NCBI RefSeq assembly: GCF_013363975.1
Contig: NZ_JABWGN010000011.1
Coordinates: 371,588 to 435,587 of the forward strand
Direction: 5' to 3'
DNA length: 64,000 nucleotides
Source of the DNA: Nonomuraea montanisoli
GTDB lineage: Bacteria > Actinomycetota > Actinomycetes > Streptosporangiales > Streptosporangiaceae
The notes under the pieces were generated by a model, which saw nothing but the letters and a program-made list of their open reading frames with translations, searched no databases and was not told the DNA's origin. The position numbers were made by a program, and so were the translations under genes. This document shows positions 16,764 through 24,538 of the stretch, piece after piece (the stretch's first letter is position 1; each line of letters starts with the position of its first letter).

Positions 16764-18086
16764 CTAGCCCTGGGAGTCGGCCAGGAGGGCTCCCCGCCGT
16801 GCCCCGCGCGTGGAGACGAGCCCTCCCGCCAGGCCGCTCACGGCGCAGACCACCACCAGCCCGGCGTACTGCGGCAGGGAGTACGCGAACCACGCCTCGC
16901 CGGTCAGCGCCTTGCCCAGCGCGGCGAGGGACGCGGCGGCGATGCCCGTCCCGAGCAGCGCCCCGGCGGTCGTCACGATCAGCGTCTCCCAGCACACCAT
17001 CCGGACGAGCTGCCCCGGCCCGGTCCCCACGGTCCGCAGCAGCCGGATCTCCTCGCTCCGTTCGTCCATCGTCATGGCCGTCGCGTTGAGCACCGAGATC
17101 ACGGTGTAGACCACCGCGGACCCCACCAGCAGCGGCGCCGCCCACGCCGCCGGTCCGCTGCGGGTCACGCCCTCCGCCGCGTCGCTGGTCGCCACGGCGA
17201 ACATGAAGGTGCAGGCGAGCGCCACGGTCAGCATGACCGGGGACGCGGCCGACATCGCCCGGCGCGGCTGGGTCACCACCGAGGACCCGGCCAGCATCCC
17301 GGCGCCCGGGTCGAGCACGGCCGCCACGGCTCCGAGCAGCAGGCCCAGCAGCCGCATCGCGACCGGCCCCAGCGCGGACGCGCCCACGCACAGCGCCATC
17401 GTCGCCCCCAGCCCGGTCGGCACCGCGTCCTTCGGCGTGAGCTCCGGCACCAGCCACAGCAGCACGACGCCCCCGGCCAGCGCCACCACTCCGGCGACCG
17501 CCCTCGGCCAGGGCAGCAGCCGCCGCTGCGCCGCGCTCTCCCGCAGCACCTCCAGCGGGCCCACCCGCACCGCCTTGCGCGCCGCGAGCCGCGCCGCCGG
17601 CAGCGTCACCGCCACCCCGACCACCGACGCCAGGACGAACGGCACCGCCGTGACCTCCACCGGGATGCCTCCCGGCGCCAGCCCGGCCATCCGCATGAGC
17701 GCCGCCATGAGAGCGGCGTACGGCACGGCCAGCGCGCAGCCCGCCGCGCTCGCCAGCACGCCGACCACCAGCGCCTCGACCGTGATGAGCCGCCGCACCT
17801 GACGCGGCGTCATGCCGACCGACCGCAGCAGCGCCCACGTCCTGCGCTGCCGCAGCACGTGCATGCTCAGCATGCCCGCGACCACGAAGACCGACACGAA
17901 CCCCGACACCAGGGCGGACAGCACCAGCAGCCCGATGATGTCGTGCAGCTCGTCGCGCGTGCTCGCGCCGGCGACCACCAGGCCGTTTCCGCCCACCAGC
18001 GTCACGGCCAGCAGCACGGCCACGAACGAGGCCGCCAGGCCCGTCCGGTTGGTCCGGACGTTGTTCCAGGCGAGGACGAGGGTCAC
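16764..18086 (-). CDS. FtsX-like ABC transporter permease
   Basis: A 440-aa permease with an initial helix (about 13-35), further helices grouped in two halves, and FtsX/MacB-like repeats: RRTWALLRSVGMTPRQVRRL in the first half and RSEEIRLLRTVGTGPGQLVR in the second. The GTG 18086 start overlaps the ATPase stop by 4 bp. Together they form a MacB-type exporter; cargo (lipid, peptide or drug) cannot be told. Confidence 0.85.
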   Translation of the reverse strand: MTLVLAWNNVRTNRTGLAASFVAVLLAVTLVGGNGLVVAGASTRDELHDIIGLLVLSALVSGFVSVFVVAGMLSMHVLRQRRTWALLRSVGMTPRQVRRLITVEALVVGVLASAAGCALAVPYAALMAALMRMAGLAPGGIPVEVTAVPFVLASVVGVAVTLPAARLAARKAVRVGPLEVLRESAAQRRLLPWPRAVAGVVALAGGVVLLWLVPELTPKDAVPTGLGATMALCVGASALGPVAMRLLGLLLGAVAAVLDPGAGMLAGSSVVTQPRRAMSAASPVMLTVALACTFMFAVATSDAAEGVTRSGPAAWAAPLLVGSAVVYTVISVLNATAMTMDERSEEIRLLRTVGTGPGQLVRMVCWETLIVTTAGALLGTGIAAASLAALGKALTGEAWFAYSLPQYAGLVVVCAVSGLAGGLVSTRGARRGALLADSQG

Positions 18087-18808
18087 CGGCGGCCGCCCAG
18101 CCGCGCGCCGATCTGCTCGGCCGAGGGCCGGTACAGGACGTCGACGATCCGTCCGTCGGTCAGGAACAGCACGCTGTCCGCGCGCGCGGCGGCCTCCGGA
18201 TCGTGCGTGACCATGACCACCGTCTGGCCGAACGCGTCGACCGCCTCGCGCAGCAGCGCCAGCACCTCGTGCCCGGTGCCGCGGTCCAGCGCCCCCGTCG
18301 GCTCGTCGGCGAACAGCACCTCCGGCCTGCCGAGCAGGGCGCGGGCGATCGCCACCCGCTGCTGCTGGCCGCCGGACAACTGCGCCGGCCGATGCCCTTC
18401 GCGCCCGGCCAGGCCGACCCGGTTCAGCAGCTCCCGCACGCGTGCCGGGTCGGGCCGCCGTCCGGCGAGCCTGCTCGGCAGGATCACGTTCTGCCAGGCG
18501 GTCAGCGACGGCACCAGGTTGAACGCCTGGAAGATGACGCCGACCTGGTCCCGCCGGAGCGTCGCCAGCTCCTTCTCCCCGAAGCGGGTGATGTCGCGCC
18601 CCGCGACCCGGACGGCCCCCGCGTCCGGCCGGTCCAGCCCCGACGCGCACTGCAGCAGCGTGCTCTTCCCCGACCCCGACGGGCCCATCACGGCGGTGAA
18701 GCTGCCGCGCCGGAACCCGACGCTGACCTGCCGGAGCGCGGCCACCTCCGTGGCGCCCTTCCCATATGTCCTGGTCACTCCCTCAAGGAGAACCGCATGA
18801 TCATCCAT
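18083..18808 (-). CDS. ABC transporter ATP-binding protein (MacB/LolD type)
   Basis: A 241-aa ATPase with Walker A GPSGSGKST, Q-loop FQAFNLVPSLTAWQNV, signature LSGGQQQRVAIARAL, Walker B VLFADEPTGALD and H-loop VTHDPEAA. ATG 18808 gives the expected N-terminus; no strong ribosome site is visible, so translation may be leaderless. It is coupled to the FtsX-like permease and divergent from the first ECF sigma gene. Confidence 0.85.
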   Translation of the reverse strand: MDDHAVLLEGVTRTYGKGATEVAALRQVSVGFRRGSFTAVMGPSGSGKSTLLQCASGLDRPDAGAVRVAGRDITRFGEKELATLRRDQVGVIFQAFNLVPSLTAWQNVILPSRLAGRRPDPARVRELLNRVGLAGREGHRPAQLSGGQQQRVAIARALLGRPEVLFADEPTGALDRGTGHEVLALLREAVDAFGQTVVMVTHDPEAAARADSVLFLTDGRIVDVLYRPSAEQIGARLGGRR

Positions 18809-18955
18809 GATCAGCAGCGTGCCGGACCGCCGCCGGGCCGCCCATCCGGCATCTCCCCGATGGGCCCCTGAAACCCACCTGACGCGCGGCCGGGAACATG
18901 GCACGGCCGGGCGGGCAACAACGGGTGTACCGATCCAGAGCCGAGAGGCCGCAGA

Positions 18956-19555
18956 ATGAGCGAAGAGAGCCGGGCGGAGGCGGATGACGCCTCATGCATC
19001 GAACGGTCCCGGCGCGACCCCGAGGTGTTCGCCGAGGTCTTCCACCGGCACGCCTCGGACATCACCCGTTACGTCACGCGCCGGCTGGGTGAGGACGCCG
19101 CGGACGACGTGGTGGCCGAGACCTTCCTGGCGGCGTTCCGGCAGCGCCACGGCTACGACCTGTCGCACCCGAGCGCGCGTCCCTGGCTGTACGGGATCGC
19201 CACCAACCTGATGCGCCGGCACGTGCGCACCGAGGTGCGGCAGCTCCGCCTCGTGGAGCGCACCGGCGTCGACCCGGTGACGGCGTCGTTCACCGACCGC
19301 AGCGACGAGCGGCTCAGCGCCGAGGCGTCCCGGCGCCGGCTGGCGGGGGCGCTGGCCTCGCTGCCCAAGGGGCACCGCGACGCGTTGCTGCTGTTCACCT
19401 GGGCCGGGCTCAGCTACGCGGAGATCTCCGAGGCACTGGGCGTACGGCTCGGAACCGTGCAGTCGCGCATCAACCGGGCCCGGAACCGCCTGCGCGAGGA
19501 GCTCGGCGGGATCAACCCCCTGGCCACCGTCAGCGAGGAGACCGTCTGTGAATGA
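18956..19555 (+). CDS. ECF sigma factor (cassette 1)
   Basis: A 199-aa sigma-70 family protein with region 2 (FHRHASDITRYVTRRLGEDA, then AETFLAAFR and RPWLYGIATNL) and region 4 (LPKGHRDALLLFTWAGLSY, then LGVRLGTVQSRINRARNRLR). The product of the 8-bp-overlapping next gene is its probable membrane partner. This is the first of three such pairs in the window (others at 27487 and 44300). Regulon unknown. Confidence 0.9.
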   Translation: MSEESRAEADDASCIERSRRDPEVFAEVFHRHASDITRYVTRRLGEDAADDVVAETFLAAFRQRHGYDLSHPSARPWLYGIATNLMRRHVRTEVRQLRLVERTGVDPVTASFTDRSDERLSAEASRRRLAGALASLPKGHRDALLLFTWAGLSYAEISEALGVRLGTVQSRINRARNRLREELGGINPLATVSEETVCE

Positions 19556-20564
19556 GATGACCCAGCTTGAGAGGTTCCGCGCGGAGGTTCCGCAGCCGGG
19601 CCCGGCACGCGTGCGCCGGCACGAGGAACGGCTGCTGGCCGCCATCGCGCGTGACGCGGGAGGGGCGCCGGAGCGCGGGCGGCGCACGCCCCGCCTGCGC
19701 CTGCTCGGTCTCGCGGCCGGCCTGGCCGCCGCGGTGACGGCCGGGGTGGTGGTCGTGGCCAGGCCGGGAGCCGAGGCCCCCCAGATCATCCACCCGATGC
19801 CGGTGGCGGCCTCCGAAGTCCTGGAGCGGGCCGCGGAGCACGCGAGCCGGGCGCCGGAGCTGCATCCCGAGCCCGGTCAGTTCCTCGTCTTCGAATCGCG
19901 GACCATGAACCCCTCCTACGGCACCGACCGCTACCTGTACCGCACCTGGCGCAAGGTCTGGCTGCCCGTGCGGGGCGACGCGACGGGCGGGGTCATCGAC
20001 GGGGAGAACCTGCCGCCCGAGCCGTTCCCCGGATGGCCCGTTCCCGCCGAAGCCTACGAGGGCGTCGGCCGCCGCAGCGGACCGGAGAAGCTCGCCGACT
20101 TCGACGATCGCGTCGAGTACCTGCGCTCGGACTACGACTACGTGAGCCGCCTGCCCACCGAGCCGCAGAAGATGTACGAGCACCTCTACACCGAGCTCGG
20201 CAACGGCCCGCGGGACGACGCCGAAGCCTGGAACCGGGTCCGCGGCCTGCTCACGGAGGCGTACCTGCCCAGGGCGCAGCGCGTCGCGCTGTTCCGCGCG
20301 GCGGCGGCCATCCCCGGCGTCACGACCGTCCGCCACGCCGTGGACGCCGCGGGCCGCACGGGCATCGCCGCCGCCAGGACCGACCCCGTCGCCGGCCGGC
20401 GCGACGAGTTCATCTTCGACCCGAAGACGTACCTGTATCTCGGCGAGCGGAGCGTGGTCACCGACGCCGCCAAGGCGGAGGCCCCGGTCGGCACGGTACT
20501 GACCTCGTCGGCACAGCTCAGCGTCTCGGTCGCCGACCATGCTCCGGCGGTGAAGGGGGACTGA
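19548..20564 (+). CDS. CU044_5270 family protein, putative membrane partner of ECF sigma
   Basis: A 338-aa protein. A cytoplasmic N-terminus of about 57 residues is followed by one membrane helix (about 58-76) and a large extracytoplasmic domain with family features: evenly spaced aromatic residues, a LPTEPQKMYEHLY segment and the AGRTGIA...DEFIFDPKTYLYLGE ending. GTG 19548 overlaps the sigma stop by 8 bp. An anti-sigma or signal-sensing role is inferred from gene pairing, not from a recognised anti-sigma domain. Confidence 0.8.
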   Translation: MNEMTQLERFRAEVPQPGPARVRRHEERLLAAIARDAGGAPERGRRTPRLRLLGLAAGLAAAVTAGVVVVARPGAEAPQIIHPMPVAASEVLERAAEHASRAPELHPEPGQFLVFESRTMNPSYGTDRYLYRTWRKVWLPVRGDATGGVIDGENLPPEPFPGWPVPAEAYEGVGRRSGPEKLADFDDRVEYLRSDYDYVSRLPTEPQKMYEHLYTELGNGPRDDAEAWNRVRGLLTEAYLPRAQRVALFRAAAAIPGVTTVRHAVDAAGRTGIAAARTDPVAGRRDEFIFDPKTYLYLGERSVVTDAAKAEAPVGTVLTSSAQLSVSVADHAPAVKGD

Positions 20565-20570
20565 CTCAAA

Positions 20571-20606
20571 TTGAGAGCGTGCTTGCAAAATATAGTACGC
20601 TCTCAA
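20571..20606. promoter_or_regulatory. Putative operator, 10-bp perfect inverted repeat over promoter
   Basis: TTGAGAGCGT (20571-20580) and ACGCTCTCAA (20597-20606) are perfect inverted copies with an AT-rich 16-bp centre containing TATAGT. They begin 7 bp after the preceding stop and end 37 bp before the VOC gene. A repressor site is likely; no regulator gene is adjacent. Confidence 0.6.
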
Positions 20607-20642
20607 AATACGATCGATCCAGGACAACGGAGGTGGCCCGTC

Positions 20643-21773
20643 ATGGGTGACGACGTCAGCGGCCTGCACCATGTGGGGCACATCGTGCGGGACATGAGCC
20701 AGGCGACGGAGCGGTACCGGCGGCTCGGCTTCACCGTGTCGGCACCCGCCTACCCCGTCCTGCCGCGCGTCGCGGGAGGCCCCGCCGAACCGTTCGGGGT
20801 GGCCAACAGCCACGTGCACTTCCCCGGCAACTTCGTCGAACTGGTGGCCGTCGTCGACGACGCCGGGGCCATGCCGGACGACGCCCGCCCGATCCCGCTG
20901 CAGGTCCCCGACAACAAGCTGCCAGGGCTGAGGGCGGCCATCGCCGCGACCGCCGCCAACATCACGGCCTTCCTCCAGCGCTTCCAGGGCCTGCACATCA
21001 TGATCGCCGACACGCCGGACATCGACGGCGTCGCCGCGCGGCTGACCGCGGCCGGCGTCGGCCACGGCGGCGTGCACGCCGTCCAGCGGCCCGTCGAGAC
21101 CGAGACCGGGACCGTGATGGAGCCCGCCCGCTACCTGGAGATCTCCGATCCCGAGCTGCCCGCCGGGCGCGTGCCGGAAGGCAGGATCGGCTTCGCCCAG
21201 AACACCCCTGCCGCGGCACCCCGGAACCAGCGGCACGCCGACCACCCCAACGGCGCCACCGGGCTGGTCGCATGCCTGATCTGCGTCGCCGACCCGGCGT
21301 CGCCCGAGCTGGAGCGCCGCTACGGCGCCTACTTCGGCGAGCCGCGGGACGGCCGCGAGACGGGTTTCGAGCGGACGACGGGTTTCGAGCGGGCGACCGG
21401 TTTCGAGGGGACGACCGGTTTCGAGGGGACGACCGGTTTCGAGGGGACGACCGGTTTCGAGGGGACGACCGGTTTCGAGGGGACGACCGGTTTCGAGGGG
21501 ACGACCGGTTTCGAGGGGACGACGGGTTTCGAGCGGGCGGGCGTCGCCGTCGTGGCGGCATCGGCGCTCGCCGAGCTGCTGCCGGGCGAACGTCCGGCGG
21601 CCCTGCCGGCGTTCGTCGGCTACGCGGTGTCCGTCCGGGACATCGCGGTCACCGAGCGGCTTCTGCGCGACAACGGCGTCCCGGTCGCCCGCACCGGGTC
21701 AGGAGAGATGTTCGTGCCGGCCGACGCCGCGCTGGGCGCCGCGATCGTCTTCCGCCAGGAGACCTCGGTCTGA
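20643..21773 (+). CDS. VOC/glyoxalase-like domain protein with internal hexapeptide repeat
   Basis: A 376-aa protein. The N-terminal domain (LHHVGHIVRDMSQATERYRR, then FVELVAVVDD) resembles the Glyoxalase_3 branch of the vicinal-oxygen-chelate superfamily; a second VOC-like half follows at about 205-370. Residues 240-299 are replaced by ten copies of TGFE(G/R)(T/A). GGAGGT sits eight bases before ATG 20643. Enzyme activity is not assignable. The 3' end overlaps the convergent GNAT gene by 75 bp. Confidence 0.75.
   Translation: MGDDVSGLHHVGHIVRDMSQATERYRRLGFTVSAPAYPVLPRVAGGPAEPFGVANSHVHFPGNFVELVAVVDDAGAMPDDARPIPLQVPDNKLPGLRAAIAATAANITAFLQRFQGLHIMIADTPDIDGVAARLTAAGVGHGGVHAVQRPVETETGTVMEPARYLEISDPELPAGRVPEGRIGFAQNTPAAAPRNQRHADHPNGATGLVACLICVADPASPELERRYGAYFGEPRDGRETGFERTTGFERATGFEGTTGFEGTTGFEGTTGFEGTTGFEGTTGFEGTTGFEGTTGFERAGVAVVAASALAELLPGERPAALPAFVGYAVSVRDIAVTERLLRDNGVPVARTGSGEMFVPADAALGAAIVFRQETSV
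21360..21539. repeat. 18-bp in-frame tandem repeat, ten copies
   Basis: Units begin every 18 bp from 21360. Units 3-9 are identical (ACCGGTTTCGAGGGGACG, seven perfect copies); units 1, 2 and 10 differ at a few bases and bound the array. Each encodes TGFEGT or a variant, inserting 60 residues into the VOC protein. Perfect identity of seven units implies very recent slippage or conversion. Confidence 0.95.
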
Positions 21774-22214
21774 CGTCGCCGGGCCGCGCACCATGAAGAC
21801 GTCCACCGGGTCCTCGGCCTCGACCGTGAACCCGTGCCGCTCGTACAGCCGGCGGGCCGGGCTGCCCTGCAGCACGTTCAGCCGGACGACGGCGTTCTCG
21901 CGGTCGCACCGCTCCAGCAGCCGGCTCATCACGGCGGAGCCGATGCCCCTGCCGTGCAGATCCGGGTCCAGGTAGAAGTGTTCCAGCCAGTACGCGTCCT
22001 CGGCCGGCCGCAGCGCCACGCAACCGGCGAAGGCGCCGCCCACCTCGATCGTCCAGGTGTGCTCCGGCTCGAACGCGTCCCGCAGCCGCTGCCGTACCCG
22101 CTGCTCGTCGTACCTCCCGAGCCGTTCGAGATCCGGCCGCATCACCACGGCCCGCAGCTCCACCACCGCCTCGACGTCCGACAACAAAGCCGGACGAAGA
22201 CCCCAATCCGCCAT
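21699..22214 (-). CDS. GNAT family N-acetyltransferase
   Basis: A 171-aa protein. The GNAT core has strand FAGCVALRP, acetyl-CoA loop LDPDLHGRGIGSAVM and C-terminal NVLQGSPARRLYERHGF. I chose ATG 22214, seven bases after a TATCAT -10-like hexamer, as a leaderless start; ATG 22241 is in frame and possible. About 28 extra C-terminal residues run into the convergent VOC gene and may not be functional. Substrate unknown. Confidence 0.8.
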   Translation of the reverse strand: MADWGLRPALLSDVEAVVELRAVVMRPDLERLGRYDEQRVRQRLRDAFEPEHTWTIEVGGAFAGCVALRPAEDAYWLEHFYLDPDLHGRGIGSAVMSRLLERCDRENAVVRLNVLQGSPARRLYERHGFTVEAEDPVDVFMVRGPATSDRGLLAEDDRGAQRGVGRHEHLS

Positions 22215-22267
22215 GATCGCGATGATATCGCCAAGTCTCATCGTCCCAGGCGGCCGGCAGGGCCCGT

Positions 22268-23215
22268 TCAGCGCTTGCGGGCCAGCGTGACGCCGTCACG
22301 GACGGGCAGCATCACGCAGTCCAGCCGGTCGTCACGGGCGAGGGCGTCGTTCACCCGGCGCATCGCCCGCTGGTCCTCCTCCTGGAACGCCGGGTCGAGC
22401 ACCGTGCCCCCGAGGAACACGTTGTCGAGGACGAGCAGACCTCCGGGGACGAGCCGCGGGACGATCTCCTCGCAGTAGGCGGGGTAGTTGTCCTTGTCCG
22501 CGTCCACGAAGGCGAAGTCGAAGGCCGGCTCCTCGGGCAGCGCCCGCAGCGTGTCGAGGGCCGGGCCGATCCTGAGGTCGATGCGCTCCCGGACGCCCGC
22601 GCGTTCCCAGAAGGGCTGGGCGATGTCGGTCCACTCGGTGCTCACGTCGCAGGCGAGCAGGGAGCCGTCGGCCGGCAGCGCGCGGGCGATGCACAGGGCC
22701 GAGTAGCCGGTGAACACGCCGACCTCGATGGCCCGGCGGGCGCCCGCGAGCCGGACCAGCATCTCCAGCAGGGCGCCCTCGTCGGGCGAGACCTGCATCC
22801 CGGCGGAGCGGCCGGTCGCCTCCCGCGTCGCGACGGCCAGCTCGGTCAGCACCTGGTCGGCCGGGGTGGAGTGCGCGAGCAGGTAGTCGCCGACGGCCGG
22901 GGTGACGATCTCAAGGGCGTCCCCGGCGGTCGGGGCGGTCCACTCGACGTGGATCTCCTCCTGGGTGGCGAAGCGCACCAGGTGCCGGGTGACGACGTCC
23001 TGCACACCGGCCAGGGAGTCGAGCTCCGGGGCGGCGGCGATCAGGATCAGCTCGTCCCGGGTGGAGGTCAGCGAGCAGGTGCCCTGGCGGAAGGTGACGG
23101 TGCCCCGGCCGGCGCCGGTCAGCTCCGCGGTGGCCTTGTGGCCCATGTGCGAGATGAGCTGCTTGACGTAGCGGGCCGGGCGATCGGTCGCGACATGAGC
23201 TGTGGACAGGGGCAT
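22268..23215 (-). CDS. Fusion of DUF2218 domain and class I O-methyltransferase
   Basis: A 315-aa protein in two parts. Residues 1 to about 92 match DUF2218 (AHVATDRPARYVKQLISHMG, then FRQGTCSLTS and a closing EEIHVEW). Residues about 115-315 are a COMT-like SAM methyltransferase with SAM loop EVGVFTGYSAL, DADKDNYPAY and VLDNVFLGG. Stand-alone DUF2218 proteins are about 100 aa, so this is a genuine fusion. It is divergent from an ArsR-like regulator with two matching operators between. Substrate unknown. Confidence 0.85.
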   Translation of the reverse strand: MPLSTAHVATDRPARYVKQLISHMGHKATAELTGAGRGTVTFRQGTCSLTSTRDELILIAAAPELDSLAGVQDVVTRHLVRFATQEEIHVEWTAPTAGDALEIVTPAVGDYLLAHSTPADQVLTELAVATREATGRSAGMQVSPDEGALLEMLVRLAGARRAIEVGVFTGYSALCIARALPADGSLLACDVSTEWTDIAQPFWERAGVRERIDLRIGPALDTLRALPEEPAFDFAFVDADKDNYPAYCEEIVPRLVPGGLLVLDNVFLGGTVLDPAFQEEDQRAMRRVNDALARDDRLDCVMLPVRDGVTLARKR

Positions 23216-23245
23216 GCGGGGGTCCTTCCTCAGGCGTCAGGCGTC

Positions 23246-23271
23246 GAAGCGTCGAGAAAGCTCGACGCTTC
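23246..23271. promoter_or_regulatory. Operator O1 of the ArsR-like regulator
   Basis: GAAGCGTCGAG and CTCGACGCTTC form a perfect 11-bp inverted repeat around AAAG, 31 bp upstream of the fusion methyltransferase start. The same half-site and 4-bp spacer recur at 23315-23338. Confidence 0.75.
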
Positions 23272-23314
23272 GGTGCGCGACGGCAGTCTGCCGCGAGGCT
23301 TCCCGGTTTGTCAA

Positions 23315-23338
23315 AAGCGTCGAGATTCCTAGACACTT
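23315..23338. promoter_or_regulatory. Operator O2 of the ArsR-like regulator
   Basis: AAGCGTCGAG and CTAGACACTT surround ATTC, with inverted halves matching at 8 of 10 positions. The left half is identical to that of O1. It ends 5 bp before the regulator ATG, implying autorepression and a very short or absent leader. Confidence 0.7.
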
Positions 23339-23343
23339 ACGTC

Positions 23344-23862
23344 ATGGACGACCCCCTGACGTTGAGCTCGCCCGCGCAGTTCAAGGCACTCGGACACCCG
23401 CTGCGCCACCGCATGGTGAACCTGCTGCGCCAGCGCCCCGCCACGCTCGGCGAGCTGACCGCGGCCCTCGGTTCGACCAAGGGAACGGTCGGCTACCACG
23501 TGCGCGTCCTGCGCGATGCCGGGCTGGTCCGCCTCGCGGGCACGCGGCGGGTGCGTGGCGGCACCGAGCAGCGCTTCGAGCTGGTCAGCAGGGGGTTCCG
23601 GCTGGCCGAGGAGGCCGGCGTCGGCGCCGAGTTCCTGGTCGGCGCCGCGCTGGCGGAGATGCTGCCCGCCCGTCCCGGCACCCGTGACCACACGTCGCTG
23701 CGCCACCTGTGGCTCACCCCCGACGAGGCCCGCGCCCTGGCCGAACGGCTGGAGGCCCTGGATCCCGGCCGGCACGAAACCGCGAGGCCCGGAACCGAGG
23801 CGTACGGGCTGCTCCTCAGCCTCTACCGCGCCGACATCCCCCGCCTTCCCCCCGAGGAGTGA
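23344..23862 (+). CDS. ArsR/HTH_20-type winged-helix regulator
   Basis: A 172-aa protein. The N-terminal winged HTH has FKALGHPLRHRMVNLLRQR and recognition region TLGELTAALGSTKGTVGYHV. The C-terminal part has no metal-binding Cys cluster, so it is not a classical metal sensor. Two operators with the same half-site separate it from the divergent DUF2218-methyltransferase gene, making that its probable target. ATG 23344 directly follows O2. Confidence 0.85.
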   Translation: MDDPLTLSSPAQFKALGHPLRHRMVNLLRQRPATLGELTAALGSTKGTVGYHVRVLRDAGLVRLAGTRRVRGGTEQRFELVSRGFRLAEEAGVGAEFLVGAALAEMLPARPGTRDHTSLRHLWLTPDEARALAERLEALDPGRHETARPGTEAYGLLLSLYRADIPRLPPEE

Positions 23863-23920
23863 CCGCCCGCCCCGCAAAGCAGGGCCCCACTCCGCTCACA
23901 CGCCATGACCGTCGCGGCCG

Positions 23921-24538
23921 TCAGAGCAGGCCCCGCTCCATGGCCGTGGTCACCGCCGCCGTACGGTCCGACACTCCGAGCTTGCCGAACACGCGCAGCA
24001 GGTGCGTCTTGACCGTGGTCTCGCTGATCGACAGTGCCCGGCCGATCTCGGCGTTGGTCATGCCCTTGGCGGCCAGCGCCAGCACCTGGCCCTCGCGGGG
24101 CGTCAGCGACTCCGCGACGGGGGCCCGCATCCTGGTGACCAGCTTGGTCGCCACCGACGGCGACAGCACGGTCTCGCCGCGCATCGCCGACCCGACGGCG
24201 GCCAGCAGGTCCGCCCTGCTGACGTCCTTGAGCAGGTAACCCGCCGCGCCGGCCTCCACCGCGCGGACGATGTCGCCGTCCGTCTCGTACGTGGTGAGCA
24301 CGATGACCCGGGTCTCCGGACGCTCGGTGAGGATGCCGGGGATCGCACCCACTCCGTCGCCGCCGGGCATCCGCAGGTCCATGAGGACGACGTCCGGCGC
24401 CAGCCGCAGCGCCCTGACCACGGCCTCCGCCCCCGAGGCCGCCTCGCCGACCACCTCGATGCCCGGATCCGACTCCAGCATGCCGCGCAGCCCTTCACGG
24501 ACCACCGGGTGATCGTCCACGATGAGCAGCCTGATCAC
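23921..24538 (-). CDS. LuxR-type response regulator
   Basis: A 205-aa NarL/DesR-like regulator with receiver pocket VDDHP, phospho-Asp in VVLMDLRMPG, Lys in YLLKDVS and C-terminal HTH LTPREGQVLALAAKGMTNAEI. GTG 24538 overlaps the kinase stop by 4 bp. It is the last gene of a four-gene operon (ATPase, permease, kinase, regulator), so it probably controls that exporter. Confidence 0.9.
   Translation of the reverse strand: MIRLLIVDDHPVVREGLRGMLESDPGIEVVGEAASGAEAVVRALRLAPDVVLMDLRMPGGDGVGAIPGILTERPETRVIVLTTYETDGDIVRAVEAGAAGYLLKDVSRADLLAAVGSAMRGETVLSPSVATKLVTRMRAPVAESLTPREGQVLALAAKGMTNAEIGRALSISETTVKTHLLRVFGKLGVSDRTAAVTTAMERGLL

Noticed and set aside
21360..21539. Repeat array considered as CRISPR
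   Set aside because: Units are directly adjacent with no spacers and encode an in-frame hexapeptide.
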